Positions 10,165 through 20,364 of a stretch of DNA of 64,000 nt are shown here, in pieces. The stretch covers positions 124,001 to 188,000 of the forward strand of contig NZ_JACIDV010000004.1 in NCBI RefSeq assembly GCF_014196515.1. The letters run 5' to 3'. The first letter of the stretch is position 1; each line of letters begins with the position of its first letter. The position numbers were made by a program, and so were the translations under genes. This DNA comes from Rhizobium skierniewicense (GTDB lineage Bacteria > Pseudomonadota > Alphaproteobacteria > Rhizobiales > Rhizobiaceae). A model generated the notes under the pieces. That model had not been told where the DNA came from, searched no databases, and worked only from the letters and a program-made list of their open reading frames with translations.

Positions 10165-10983
10165 ATGATATCGCTTGCATCCGGTCCGCTCGTTCTCATC
10201 GGCGCTGGCAACATGGGTGGCGCGCTTCTTTCTGGCTGGCTGAAGAAGGGCGTGACGGGTTCCTCGATTTTTGTCATCGATCCCGGCCCATCGGATGCAA
10301 TGAAGAGCGTTATCGCCGAAGCCGGTGCGACGCATCTGACCGAAGCGCCTGAGGGTCTCAGCGCCGGGGTTCTGTTTCTCGCTATCAAACCGCAGTTGAT
10401 GGATGTTGTTTTGCCATCCTTGCGGTCGCTTGTCGGCCCGCAAACCGTGGTCGTGTCGATCGCAGCCGGTACGACGCTTGCAGGCATTGAAGCCCATCTC
10501 GGCAAAAACGCGTCCATCCGCGCCATGCCGAATACGCCCGCCATGGTTGGCCGTGGCGTGACAGGGGCATATGCCAACACATCCGTCACCGAACCGCAGC
10601 GTGCTATTGTCGAGACATTGCTCAAAGTCAGCGGTCCTGTGGAGTGGGTCGAGACCGAAGGCGATATCGACGCGGTGACCGCGGTTTCTGGCAGTGGTCC
10701 GGCCTATGTTTTTTATCTCGTGGAGTGCATGGCAGAGGCAGGTCGCAAACTCGGCCTGCCGGCGGACCTCGCCATGCGTCTTGCACGGGAAACCGTCGCG
10801 GGGGCTGGCGAATTGCTTCACCAGTCCCCCGAAGAGGCTTCGCGCCTGCGCAAGAACGTGACATCGCCCGGTGGTACGACCGCTGCGGCCCTATCGGTTT
10901 TAATGGCAGATGACGGCATGCAACCCTTGTTTGACAAGGCGATTGCCGAGGCATGCAAGCGTGCTAAAGAGTTGGCACTATGA
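10165..10983 (+). CDS. proC: Pyrroline-5-carboxylate reductase
   Basis: Last step of proline biosynthesis, reducing 1-pyrroline-5-carboxylate with NAD(P)H. The 272 residues show the Rossmann motif LIGAGNMGGAL near residue 10, RAMPNTPA, and the C-terminal signature with VSGSGPAYVF and NVTSPGGTTAAAL. The ATG at 10165 follows the YbjN stop by 4 bp; the frame is open upstream inside the YbjN gene but that part is not homologous. The stop overlaps the next start (ATGA). Confidence 0.95.
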   Translation: MISLASGPLVLIGAGNMGGALLSGWLKKGVTGSSIFVIDPGPSDAMKSVIAEAGATHLTEAPEGLSAGVLFLAIKPQLMDVVLPSLRSLVGPQTVVVSIAAGTTLAGIEAHLGKNASIRAMPNTPAMVGRGVTGAYANTSVTEPQRAIVETLLKVSGPVEWVETEGDIDAVTAVSGSGPAYVFYLVECMAEAGRKLGLPADLAMRLARETVAGAGELLHQSPEEASRLRKNVTSPGGTTAAALSVLMADDGMQPLFDKAIAEACKRAKELAL

Positions 10984-11321
10984 GCGGGGACATCAGCTAC
11001 GCGGATTTCGAGAAGATCGATATCCGCGTCGGCACGATCATAGAAGCCGAGCCTTTTCCCGAAGCGCGCAAGCCTGCTTTCAAGCTCAAAATCGATTTCG
11101 GATCCGAGATCGGCGTCAAGAAATCATCTGCGCAGATTACCGTCCACTACACGCTGGACAACCTCGTCGGACGCCAGGTTCTGGGCGTCGTCAACTTTCC
11201 ACCGCGACAGATCGGTCCCTTCCGTTCCGAAGTTCTGACACTCGGTTTTGCCGACAAGAACGGCGACATCGTTCTCGCCAGCGTCGAGCAGGCCGTTCCC
11301 AACGGCCAGAAGATGTGTTGA
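10980..11321 (+). CDS. csaA: CsaA-like tRNA-binding domain protein
   Basis: A 113-residue stand-alone tRNA-binding (OB-fold) protein, DIRVGTIIEAEPFPEARKPAFKL at the N-terminus and VNFPPRQIGPFRSEVL in the middle, as in CsaA of Bacillus (proposed export chaperone) and YgjH. It overlaps the proC stop by 4 bp, indicating translational coupling. It converges on the histidine kinase gene, leaving 20 bp between them. Confidence 0.9.
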   Translation: MSGDISYADFEKIDIRVGTIIEAEPFPEARKPAFKLKIDFGSEIGVKKSSAQITVHYTLDNLVGRQVLGVVNFPPRQIGPFRSEVLTLGFADKNGDIVLASVEQAVPNGQKMC

Positions 11322-11341
11322 ACCGCGTGCCGTTCTGACGG

Positions 11342-12721
11342 TTAGGCTGGAATTTTTACCATCACGCGCAAACCGCCCAACGGGCTATCGTCAAGCGTCA
11401 CGTCGCCGCCATGGCTGCGCGCGATATCGCGGACGATGGAAAGTCCGAGCCCGGTGCCGGATGCGTTGAGGTTGCGGGCTTCGTCCAGTCGGTAAAATGG
11501 CTTGAACACGTCCTCCCGCGCCTCCGGGGGCACGCCCGGTCCATCATCATCGAAAATCAGCGTAATCGATTTGGGCGCCTTTCGAACCTCGATGTCCAGC
11601 GTGTTGGCGTAACGTGCCGCATTGGCTACCAGATTACCGATCAACCGGGAATAGGCACCAGGTCTGACGTGAAGTTCTTCAACCCCGCGCAAGTCGTAAC
11701 GAAGGGTTTTTCCCTGCATCTGGAAGTCGGTGCTCATCTTGTCGAGCAGAGGCCTGAGCTCGAGTGTGCCGACACTTTCCTCCGTGTCATCGCGCGCAAA
11801 GGCAAGGTATGCCTCCAGCATGGACTGCATGTCGTCCACGTCTTTGTCGAGGCCTTCCAGATCGGGATTGTCGCTGGCCAGAGCGAGCTGAAGCTTAAAG
11901 CGGGTGAGGATCGTGCGAAGATCGTGGCTGACGCCGTTCAACATCGCGGTGCGCTGCTCCATCTGCCGCTCTATCCGCTCCCGCATCAGGATGAAGGCGA
12001 GGCCGGCACGGCGCACCTCATCTGCGCCTCTGGGTGAGTAGGCCGTGATTTTCTGACCTCGACCAAAGCTTTCAGCGGCTTTGGCCAGCGCCAGAATAGG
12101 CCTGATCTGCCCGCGCAGAAATAGAATGGATATTCCAAGCAGCACCAGTGACGCACCGCCCATCCAGACGAGGAAGATATGGGTGTTTGAAGCATATGCC
12201 TGGCTGCGACGTGTAAAGACGCGCAACGTCTTGTTGTCGAGCTGAATACGAATTTCGACGAGCGCCCCGTTCCCGAACGTATCCAGCCAGAATGGTCTGC
12301 CGATTTGCTCACGGATCTGATCGGCCAGGATGGTGTCGAGAATGGAGAAAAAAGGCTGAGGGCGGGGTTCGGGCAAGGCAGACTTGGGTTCGATATAAAC
12401 GCTGAGATCCAGCCGTTCGCGTGCAATGCGGATAACACGCTGGTAATCGTCTTCCTCCGGGTCTGTCTGAATGAGTTCGATGATGGCAGCGATGTCTCGG
12501 GTCACAGCGGCAGACAGCCGTTCTGTCACAAGTTGCCAGTGACGCTCCATGAACACCGCAGCAACCACGACCTGAAGCAAGACCATGGGCAGGATGATGA
12601 TGAGCAAGGAGCGGGTATAAAGGCCTGTGGGCAGCCAGTGACGAAGCCAGCGCGTGAAGAAGCGCCACGCACGGAAGGGTGCCGTGTTTCTCAAAGCAGT
12701 TATGAGCTTGAGGTTTGCCAT
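11342..12721 (-). CDS. EnvZ-like sensor histidine kinase
   Basis: A 459-residue membrane kinase. There is a transmembrane segment near residues 35-58, a periplasmic domain to about 185, a second transmembrane segment about 185-205 and a HAMP linker. The H-box VSHDLRT lies near residue 265, the N-box NLVANAARY follows, and the G boxes are DDDGPGVP and GTGLGLSIV. The upstream OmpR-type regulator, 33 bp away on the same strand, is the evident partner. The signal is unknown; the layout resembles EnvZ-type envelope or osmotic sensors. Confidence 0.9.
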   Translation of the reverse strand: MANLKLITALRNTAPFRAWRFFTRWLRHWLPTGLYTRSLLIIILPMVLLQVVVAAVFMERHWQLVTERLSAAVTRDIAAIIELIQTDPEEDDYQRVIRIARERLDLSVYIEPKSALPEPRPQPFFSILDTILADQIREQIGRPFWLDTFGNGALVEIRIQLDNKTLRVFTRRSQAYASNTHIFLVWMGGASLVLLGISILFLRGQIRPILALAKAAESFGRGQKITAYSPRGADEVRRAGLAFILMRERIERQMEQRTAMLNGVSHDLRTILTRFKLQLALASDNPDLEGLDKDVDDMQSMLEAYLAFARDDTEESVGTLELRPLLDKMSTDFQMQGKTLRYDLRGVEELHVRPGAYSRLIGNLVANAARYANTLDIEVRKAPKSITLIFDDDGPGVPPEAREDVFKPFYRLDEARNLNASGTGLGLSIVRDIARSHGGDVTLDDSPLGGLRVMVKIPA

Positions 12722-12754
12722 TGTTCCGCCTGTGCGATTGTGGGAGGCGTCTGC

Positions 12755-13468
12755 TTAATCGACGCTGAGGCGGTAGCCAATACCGCGCACGGTCTGCAAG
12801 TAAACCGGGTTGGCAGGGTCTTCCTCTATCTTTCGACGAAGGCGGTTGATCTGCACGTCAATCGTGCGCTCCCCCACATCAGCGTCTGCATCCACCAGTT
12901 CGTGACGAGGAATGGTCTCGCCCGCACGCAAGGCAAACAGCATCATGATGTCCTGTTCGCGGTCCGTCAGGCGAATGATCTCAGCCCCGCGTCGCAACTC
13001 CTTGCGCGGTACGGAGAAATTGTAGGGTCCGAAGATGATCTGCTCCACCTTCGGGGCATCGGGAGATGCGTTGCGTCGAAGGATGTTGTTGATGCGAAGC
13101 ACCAACTCACGGGGATCGAAAGGCTTGGCCAGATAATCATCCGCACCGGCCTCGAGGCCTGCGATACGGGAATCGGCTTCCGAGCGTGCGGTGAGCAGAA
13201 TGACCGGCACGGACTTGTTTTCGTTGAGGGACCGGGTCAGCGACAGACCATTTTCGCCGGGCATCATGACATCGAGAATGAGAAGATCAAAACGGATGCC
13301 CTCCATTTTGCGGCGGGCTTCGGCTGCATCTGCAGCGGCTGTGATGCGATAGCCCTTTTCGCCGAGAAAGCGTTGGAGAAGGGCGCGGATGCGGGCGTCA
13401 TCATCAACGATCAGAAGGTGAGGGGCGTCATCTTCGGCCAGTGGCTGCTTCGTCGTGCCATTTTGCAT
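12755..13468 (-). CDS. OmpR/PhoB-type response regulator (PetR-like)
   Basis: A 237-residue regulator: receiver domain about 16-130 with the acidic pocket VDDD, phospho-acceptor Asp66 in LILDVMMPG and Lys in LAKPFDP, then an OmpR-type winged helix to the C-terminus (VGERTIDVQINRLRRKIE). It starts 2 bp after the MarR stop. The MarR-then-response-regulator order matches the petP-petR pair of Rhodobacter capsulatus as I recall it, where it affects cytochrome bc1 genes; that link is only suggestive. Confidence 0.92.
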   Translation of the reverse strand: MQNGTTKQPLAEDDAPHLLIVDDDARIRALLQRFLGEKGYRITAAADAAEARRKMEGIRFDLLILDVMMPGENGLSLTRSLNENKSVPVILLTARSEADSRIAGLEAGADDYLAKPFDPRELVLRINNILRRNASPDAPKVEQIIFGPYNFSVPRKELRRGAEIIRLTDREQDIMMLFALRAGETIPRHELVDADADVGERTIDVQINRLRRKIEEDPANPVYLQTVRGIGYRLSVD

Positions 13469-13470
13469 GA

Positions 13471-13998
13471 TTACTCCTTTGCCTCCGTTGTCTGGTCGTT
13501 TGCAGCTTGCCTGTCCGTTAGGGGATCACGCATCCTTGCCAGGAATTCTCTCACGAATGCGCGTGCCTCCGGCTGCATTCCTTGCAGGGCACGATCAATA
13601 CGCCGAGATTGCGGGTCGCTCAGAGCCAGCGCCAGTTCACGCCCCGTCAGTGTCGGGTAGAGCCTGCGCTGCCGACGATCTTCCGGGCCTGCCATCTGGC
13701 GAATATACCCGTCATCGATCAACTGCTTTAGGACACGGGCCAAGCTCTGCTTGGTGATCTGCAAGGTGTCCAGAAGGTCGGCGACGGTCATGCCCGGGTT
13801 GCGGCACACGAAATAGACGACGCGGTGATGGGCTCTGCCGTAGTCCAGTTTGGACAGGATGACATCCGGGTCGGACACGAAATCGCGATAGGCGAAAAAG
13901 AAAGCCTCGATCGTATCGAAGTCGATCTTGCTGTCATCGACATGCGGCAGAGCTGGGTTTTGTTTACCGGCAGTCTTTTTCATCGATTGGGCAGGCAC
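13471..13998 (-). CDS. MarR-family transcriptional regulator (PetP-like)
   Basis: A 175-residue winged-helix protein. The MarR core runs about 40-150, with recognition helix TITKQSLARVLKQLI and wing motif GPEDRRQRRLYPT. It is the first gene of the leftward MarR-regulator-kinase operon, so it may regulate the operon. Upstream about 220 bp of intergenic DNA should contain the promoter. No ligand can be inferred. Confidence 0.9.
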   Translation of the reverse strand: MPAQSMKKTAGKQNPALPHVDDSKIDFDTIEAFFFAYRDFVSDPDVILSKLDYGRAHHRVVYFVCRNPGMTVADLLDTLQITKQSLARVLKQLIDDGYIRQMAGPEDRRQRRLYPTLTGRELALALSDPQSRRIDRALQGMQPEARAFVREFLARMRDPLTDRQAANDQTTEAKE

Positions 13999-14220
13999 TG
14001 TCGTTCCTTTTTACTGCAACCAAGCTTTCGCACCACGAGCGCTGAGACCCGTTCACCGGCCCTCACATCACACTTACGAGGCACTGGTAAGATCGAGACG
14101 GCGGACACTAGCCCAAAAACAATGTCGCAGGGAGGATGCTTGCAATCATTTTCTGTTGCGTTCGATAATATGCTGATGAAGCCATATCAACGCAATTGTG
14201 CATCCGAATTTTCATGAACG

Positions 14221-14251
14221 CAAAAAGAGCGCGGTGTGACCGCGCTCTTCC
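14221..14251 (-). terminator. Terminator of the SH3/DUF1236 gene
   Basis: Perfect stem AAGAGCGCGGT/ACCGCGCTCTT; read leftward it is followed by a T-run. It also caps the gap behind the MarR promoter region. Confidence 0.8.
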
Positions 14252-14272
14252 GGTTTGTGCTGGCGACGAAGA

Positions 14273-14872
14273 TTATTCGTAAACGTAAACGATCCGGCGC
14301 GTGCTCGGCTCGACCAGAACGGCGCGATCGTTGACGCGAACATAACGATATTCGTAGTCCGGAATATTGGTCAGGCGCGCATCTGCCGGGACCATGCCAC
14401 CAATGGCGACGTCACCGTCGATAGTGACGACTTCACCGGGGTGGGCGTCGATATAGGTCATGACCTGCTCTGGCGGATCAACTTCTCCGACGCGACCAAG
14501 GTTTGGATCACCTGGGTTTGGCTCAGCCTGAACGTCCGATGTTTTCTGATAGGTCACGACGGGGACGTTAACCTCCGAGCGACGCTCGCGCAGGATGACG
14601 GGTGCGCCCTCGTACATGACGTTCAGATAGTCGGCGTTGGCCCAACCGCGCACGCCGTTGACTTCGATCCGGCACCACTCGCTGCCGTCCATGCAGCCAT
14701 CGAGCACAGCCTCACTGCCTCGTGTTGCAAGACCCACTTCAGGATAGTCTTCGCCTGGACCGGACCGTACGGAAACGTCTGATGCGGTGGTGGCGACCAT
14801 GGCCGCATTCGCATATCCGGCCAGCAGCGCAAACGCACCACCGGCGATCATGACTTTAAACTTGTTGTTCAT
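14273..14872 (-). CDS. Secreted SH3 and DUF1236 domain protein
   Basis: A 199-residue exported protein. Signal peptide about 1-23 ending near YANA, a bacterial SH3 domain about 27-85 with a Cys pair (LDGC...EWC), a short linker, then a DUF1236 domain about 115-199 (YRYVRVNDRAVLVEPSTRRIV). Bacterial SH3 domains often bind peptidoglycan, so a periplasmic envelope role is likely. The ATG at 14872 has AAAGGAG eight bases upstream; an in-frame GTG at 14881 overlaps that ribosome site and is rejected. Confidence 0.85.
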   Translation of the reverse strand: MNNKFKVMIAGGAFALLAGYANAAMVATTASDVSVRSGPGEDYPEVGLATRGSEAVLDGCMDGSEWCRIEVNGVRGWANADYLNVMYEGAPVILRERRSEVNVPVVTYQKTSDVQAEPNPGDPNLGRVGEVDPPEQVMTYIDAHPGEVVTIDGDVAIGGMVPADARLTNIPDYEYRYVRVNDRAVLVEPSTRRIVYVYE

Positions 14873-15068
14873 CTGTCTCACTCCTTTGAAGACTGGGGCA
14901 TGAACGCACGAGTTACAGGTCTGTTCCCATTTCCGTGATTACTAAAGTTATGCTTTGGATGGCGCCATTCGCTCGTTTGCCAACGACCACAGACATGCGA
15001 GTTCGATTGTGCCGTGGCGTTTGTCCGTTTATAGAAAGCGCGTTGTTTTCGAAGAAAAGGATGAAATC

Positions 15069-15761
15069 ATGGGTAAGTTACAGGCAGGCATTATTCCCGT
15101 AACGCCATTTCAGCAGAACTGCACGATCCTCTTCGACGAAGACACCAAGGAAGGCGTGATCGTCGATCCCGGCGGCGATGTGGATGTCATCATCCAGACG
15201 GTGACCGAAAACGGTGTGATGCTGAAAGAAATTTGGCTGACGCATGGTCATCTCGATCACGCCGGGGGTGCCAAGGACTTGAAGGAGAAGCTCTCGCTGC
15301 CGATCATAGGTCCGCACGAAGATGACAGACCGCTTCTCGAGCGTATCGAAGTCCAGGCGCAGACCTATGGAATTTCCGGCCTGCGGAACGTCCTTCCAGA
15401 CAGGTGGCTGAATGATGGCGATGTCGTCTCATTCGGCGAGCACCATTTCGAGGTTCTGCATTGCCCCGGTCATGCGCCAGGCCATGTGATCTATTATAAT
15501 CGCGAGCAGTCCTTCGCGCATGTGGGTGATGTCCTGTTCTCAGGGTCGATCGGCCGCACAGACCTTCCCGGTGGCAACCACGAGCAGCTTCTAGCCTCCA
15601 TACGCGACAAGGTTCTGCCTCTGGGCGATGACGTTGGCTTTATCTGTGGCCATGGTCCAGGCGGGCGGATTGGCCAAGAGCGCAGGACCAACCCCTATTT
15701 GCAGGGAATTTACGCGGGTGAGAAAGGGGCTGGGCGGGAAGAGAAAACCAAGCCCGCATGA
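15069..15761 (+). CDS. Metallo-beta-lactamase fold hydrolase (glyoxalase II-like)
   Basis: A 230-residue cytoplasmic MBL-fold enzyme with the dinuclear metal motif THGHLDHAGG (H-x-H-x-D-H) near residue 60, the later His in CPGHAPGH, Asp in HVGDVLFSGSIGRTDLPGG and the last His in CGHGP. The compact size and C-terminal ERRTNPYL resemble the YcbL group of glyoxalase II-like thioesterases. The substrate is not determined. The start at 15069 is preferred because family similarity begins there (MGKLQAGIIPVTPFQQNC); the frame is open 114 bp further upstream. Confidence 0.88.
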   Translation: MGKLQAGIIPVTPFQQNCTILFDEDTKEGVIVDPGGDVDVIIQTVTENGVMLKEIWLTHGHLDHAGGAKDLKEKLSLPIIGPHEDDRPLLERIEVQAQTYGISGLRNVLPDRWLNDGDVVSFGEHHFEVLHCPGHAPGHVIYYNREQSFAHVGDVLFSGSIGRTDLPGGNHEQLLASIRDKVLPLGDDVGFICGHGPGGRIGQERRTNPYLQGIYAGEKGAGREEKTKPA

Positions 15762-15775
15762 GCGGCTCTCAGGCT

Positions 15776-15808
15776 TAGCGCGTTTCCTTGTTAAATGGAA
15801 ACGTGCTA
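15776..15808. repeat. Solo palindromic repeat, same family as the MITE ends at 36.9 kb
   Basis: TA-flanked imperfect palindrome whose core CGTTTCCTTGTTAAATGGAA is also found in the terminal repeats of the 36865-37133 element. Outer arms GCG/TGC are bounded by TA on each side, as expected for a TA-duplicating element end or deletion remnant. It lies between the MBL hydrolase and the csp terminator. Confidence 0.7.
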
Positions 15809-15829
15809 GCTATCTGTAGGCTGCCGCAT

Positions 15830-15857
15830 AAAAAAACCCGGCATTCCTGCCGGGCTT
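15830..15857 (-). terminator. Terminator of the cold shock gene
   Basis: Read leftward: stem CCCGGCA/TGCCGGG followed by seven T. It lies 26 bp after the csp stop. Confidence 0.88.
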
Positions 15858-15882
15858 CAACGAGAAAAGAATGCCGTCAGGG

Positions 15883-16098
15883 TTAGCCGTCAATCTGCAG
15901 ATTGACTGCCTTTGGTCCCTTGCCACGACGATCCGGTTCAGTGTCGAAGCTCACTTTCTGGTTTTCTGAGAGTGCGGACAGGCCGGAAGCCTGTACGGCA
16001 GAGATATGAACAAAAATATCGGCGCCACCATTGTCTGGCTTGATGAAGCCGAAGCCCTTGTCGGTATTGAAGAATTTAACGGTGCCAGTCTCGGCCAT
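15883..16098 (-). CDS. CspA-family cold shock protein
   Basis: A 71-residue single cold-shock domain with RNP1 (KGFGFI) and RNP2 (DIFVHI) nucleic-acid-binding motifs; it binds single-stranded RNA and DNA as an RNA chaperone. AAGGA lies upstream of the ATG. A 435-bp gene-free region precedes it, consistent with the long 5' leader typical of csp mRNAs. Confidence 0.95.
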   Translation of the reverse strand: MAETGTVKFFNTDKGFGFIKPDNGGADIFVHISAVQASGLSALSENQKVSFDTEPDRRGKGPKAVNLQIDG

Positions 16099-16533
16099 GC
16101 ATCAGGTCCTTTTCGCTCCGCCCGTGTTCAGCTCCAGGCAGCATTACAGTTTTGCCCGTGAGGGCGTGCGACAGGCAGTTTTGTTGAGAAAATGGACCCT
16201 GCGTGGAAAGCTTTTTGACGTTCTGATCAACGTTATTTTTGTCCCCGCCGCTCGGAGTTTTATGTCCCCGAAGCAATTATTTTATAGGCCTTCCCATGCT
16301 CGCAACTTGCCCGAACCCCAACAGATTGCTGTGTTTATTTAAAATTGGCAAGCAAAAGTTTTCAGCGGCGAGGAAGCCTCACAGCGGCGGTTAAAACGGC
16401 TGACGACGGCGCTGGCAGAATTTTTCTCGTGCGTTCTATCTTGGGAAACGAAAATATTGCTGGTCGTCGGATTTGACGTTTATTTTCGCGTGAGGGCGGT
16501 GAATTTTATCTCAGGACGAATGGCGGAGACCGC
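16099..16533. other. Gene-free region; presumed promoter and leader of the csp gene
   Basis: 435 bp without a credible ORF, lying upstream of csp in its direction of transcription. It contains small dyads (for example GCCC...GGGC around 16150-16165) that could belong to a csp leader. I found no defined promoter or known riboswitch. Confidence 0.4.
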
Positions 16534-17436
16534 TCAAGTTTCAGCGACAACACGGTTGTCCCGCCGCTTGAAAACTTCAGGCACCAGTTCGACCAGAAGT
16601 ATAGCAACAAAAATGATGGCGCAGCCGATATATCCGATCGCCGGGATTGTTTCATTCAGAAAAATCGTAGCAAACAACGCGCCGAACAAGGCTTCCGACG
16701 ACAGAAAAATGGCCGCCTGCGGTGCAGTCGTGTAGCGCTGCCCGATAACCTGAAGCACGAAGGCAAGGCCTGACGAGACAAGCCCGACATAGAGGATTTC
16801 TCGGATCGATGCCTCGACGGCCGCGTAGTTGATGGGTTCGATAAAGATCCCGATCACCATGCTAAGGATGGCGCAGACGGCAAACTGTGTGCATGAGAGG
16901 GCAAGCGGACGATTGCTCTGCATGACGAAGCGTCCGGCTAGCGTAATCTGGATGGCCCAGAAAACCGCGCAGATGATGCTCAGCGTGTCGCCTGTGGTCA
17001 GCCGGGTCATGCCGCCCCCCGAGAGCAGGAAGATTCCGCACAACATCATCAGCGCGCCCGGCCAAACGATCCAATGGGGATTGCGACGGTAGACGACCAC
17101 GGCGATGACCGGGACGAAGATGACGTAGAGCGCGGTCAAAAAGCTGGAATTGGTGACGGTCGTGGTCAGCAAGCCGATCTGCTGGGTAATGGCGCCCAAA
17201 AATAGGGCGACGCCGACAAGCATGAATGTCTTTGTTTCAGCAAAGCTGGGCCGCGATTCCATCCGGCGGCTCTCCATCATCGCAAAGGGAAGAACGGCGA
17301 GAGCCGCGATGGCGAAGCGAAGTCCAACGAACCAGAAAGGCCCGATGCTGGCCATGGCGGTCGATTGCGCAACGAAGCCGCCACCCCAGATCGCTGCGGC
17401 GAGCAAGAGGACGAGGTTGGCTTGAATGCGTGTCAT
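16534..17436 (-). CDS. EamA/DMT-family transporter
   Basis: A 300-residue inner-membrane protein with about ten hydrophobic segments arranged as two EamA repeats, typical of drug/metabolite exporters. The N-terminal AAIWGGGFVAQ and the second-repeat GLVSSGLAFVLQVIGQRYTTAPQAA are characteristic. The ATG at 17436 (MTRIQANL) is preferred to an in-frame GTG eight codons upstream. The substrate is unknown. The small membrane protein gene upstream is on the same strand, 121 bp away. Confidence 0.88.
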   Translation of the reverse strand: MTRIQANLVLLLAAAIWGGGFVAQSTAMASIGPFWFVGLRFAIAALAVLPFAMMESRRMESRPSFAETKTFMLVGVALFLGAITQQIGLLTTTVTNSSFLTALYVIFVPVIAVVVYRRNPHWIVWPGALMMLCGIFLLSGGGMTRLTTGDTLSIICAVFWAIQITLAGRFVMQSNRPLALSCTQFAVCAILSMVIGIFIEPINYAAVEASIREILYVGLVSSGLAFVLQVIGQRYTTAPQAAIFLSSEALFGALFATIFLNETIPAIGYIGCAIIFVAILLVELVPEVFKRRDNRVVAET

Positions 17437-17557
17437 GGAACCACCAAAAGCAAAGATCACGCGGCTGCGTGTCTTCTTAAAACATCGATGTGCAGATTTT
17501 GGGTGGCTGTATCAGCTAAACGCGACAAGAACAAGAACGCGGGAATGCAGCGCCGTT

Positions 17558-17866
17558 TCAGTGGCGTCTGTGGCGCCCGGATGTTTCGCGGATGCTGTTT
17601 AGGGTCAGAACGATACCGCCAACGGCCATGGTGACGAAACCTGCCACCATCAGTCCGATCACGAAGATGCGGTCGGATGCCTTTGAAATCGGGGCGGATG
17701 CTATGGCCGACGTCTGGATATAGTCGATGTCTGCGGCATGCGCCGTGGTTGCCAATCCTGCGGCCATGGTGACAATGACCATGAGCGCCGCCAGTGCCAT
17801 CCACAACGAAAAAAGGGTGCGCTGCGTTCTCAGCCGGGCCGCCAAATTCCGATCATTGAGAAACAT
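17558..17866 (-). CDS. Small membrane protein, unknown function
   Basis: A 102-residue protein with two hydrophobic segments: residues about 20-43 (possibly an uncleaved or cleaved signal ending in HAA) and about 66-90. The tail is short and basic (HRRH). The ATG at 17866 has AAAGGA seven bases upstream and is preferred to longer in-frame starts. I do not recognise the family. It lies upstream of the EamA transporter on the same strand. Confidence 0.6.
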   Translation of the reverse strand: MFLNDRNLAARLRTQRTLFSLWMALAALMVIVTMAAGLATTAHAADIDYIQTSAIASAPISKASDRIFVIGLMVAGFVTMAVGGIVLTLNSIRETSGRHRRH

Positions 17867-18037
17867 TGTCCCGGTCCTTTGAGAGTGTGGCATGCCGAAA
17901 TTGAAAGAGAGTGGCACAGTGCTGCGCGACATGCTTAAAAGACCTTTGGAAATGGACGCCAAGTGGACCGAAATCAGACAGTTCGGCGCATTTATTGAGG
18001 CGATATCAAGGCATCGGTTAACAGCGTGTTAACGTCC

Positions 18038-18979
18038 TCAAATTCCACGTTTTCCAAAGGTGCGGCCGGGTTTTGGTCCTGGTGGTTTGTATCCCGTACC
18101 GGTCAGGGGAACGCTGTGTGGCTGTGGGCGCGACGGCCCGAAAACCTCTGGAAAACGCTGATTGAAACTCGTTGGTGCAAGCTCGGGTCTTGCCAGAGCA
18201 TAGCCTTGCATCAAAGCGACACCCAGATCGATGCAAAGCTCTATTTCCTGTTGGTCCTCCAAGGCTTCGAAGATCGGTTCGATATTGTCCATGGCGAATT
18301 GTTTGACGATGTGCCGCAGAAGGGCCGCGCCCGCGGAATTGCGCATGAACTGCCGTGCCCATGCAGCTTCGAACTTGACATAATCGGGCTTCATCAGCTT
18401 CACCCGCGCAATGTCGGAATCGCCTGCGCCGAAATCGGCTATCGCAACACGAAAGCCCATGGCACGCATATGGTCGGCAAAGTCCGAGACGAGCGTGGTA
18501 TCGGCATTCTTCTCGGCAATCTCGCAGACAATACGGTCCGGGGTCATGCCCGCTTCATGCGCGGACAGGCGCATCCGCTCGACTTCCTGGCGCATCTTGC
18601 CCGGTGTGCGAAACAGGCCAGGATGGAAGTTGACGAAAATCCGTGCGCGTGAGCGCTCCAGCGCACCGGTGTTGAGAATATGGATGGTGCGCAGAATGCT
18701 GTCGATTGCCTCGATGTCGTCACCATGAACCTGGCGAAACAACTGTGCAGGCGGGATGAGTTCAGCGCCTTGATAGGGCCGCACCAGACCTTCGAAGGAA
18801 TCGATGTCGAGCCGGCCACTGGAAAGGCGGCGGAAGATGGGCTGGAGCGCGGATTTCAGGGTGAATCCGCCATAGGTCGTGGACCAGGAGCCATCGGCTT
18901 CGTGCATAAGATTTGAAAAAATGCTTTTTTGGGCCACGGCGTTTACCCGGGAAAACACGTCTACGGCGCACCATAGCAT
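18038..18979 (-). CDS. EAL-domain protein, probably degenerate c-di-GMP phosphodiesterase
   Basis: A 313-residue protein with a single EAL domain about 40-275 and no obvious membrane or sensory domain. Motifs are altered: EGLVRP for EAL-RP, VNFHP keeps the Asn, CEIAE keeps the Glu, IADFGAG has Ala where the first Asp of DDFGTG normally binds metal, and VKFE, EALED and MQGYALARP are kept. Loss of one catalytic Asp suggests weak or no activity, so it may act as a c-di-GMP receptor. The start is uncertain: no clear ribosome site is seen, and initiation at the VAQKSIFSNL segment (GTG) is possible. Confidence 0.82.
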   Translation of the reverse strand: MLWCAVDVFSRVNAVAQKSIFSNLMHEADGSWSTTYGGFTLKSALQPIFRRLSSGRLDIDSFEGLVRPYQGAELIPPAQLFRQVHGDDIEAIDSILRTIHILNTGALERSRARIFVNFHPGLFRTPGKMRQEVERMRLSAHEAGMTPDRIVCEIAEKNADTTLVSDFADHMRAMGFRVAIADFGAGDSDIARVKLMKPDYVKFEAAWARQFMRNSAGAALLRHIVKQFAMDNIEPIFEALEDQQEIELCIDLGVALMQGYALARPELAPTSFNQRFPEVFGPSRPQPHSVPLTGTGYKPPGPKPGRTFGKRGI

Positions 18980-19013
18980 ACAAAGCGTTACGGGCTAGTT
19001 AAGCGATATTTAA

Positions 19014-20345
<1,332 letters not shown>

Positions 20346-20364
20346 GCATTGATCGAATGAGCAG

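Noticed and set aside
15659..15700. Unusual last metal motif of the MBL hydrolase (ICGHGPGGRIGQERRTNPY)
   Set aside because: The conserved His and the ERRTNP tail are kept; the change is within family variation.
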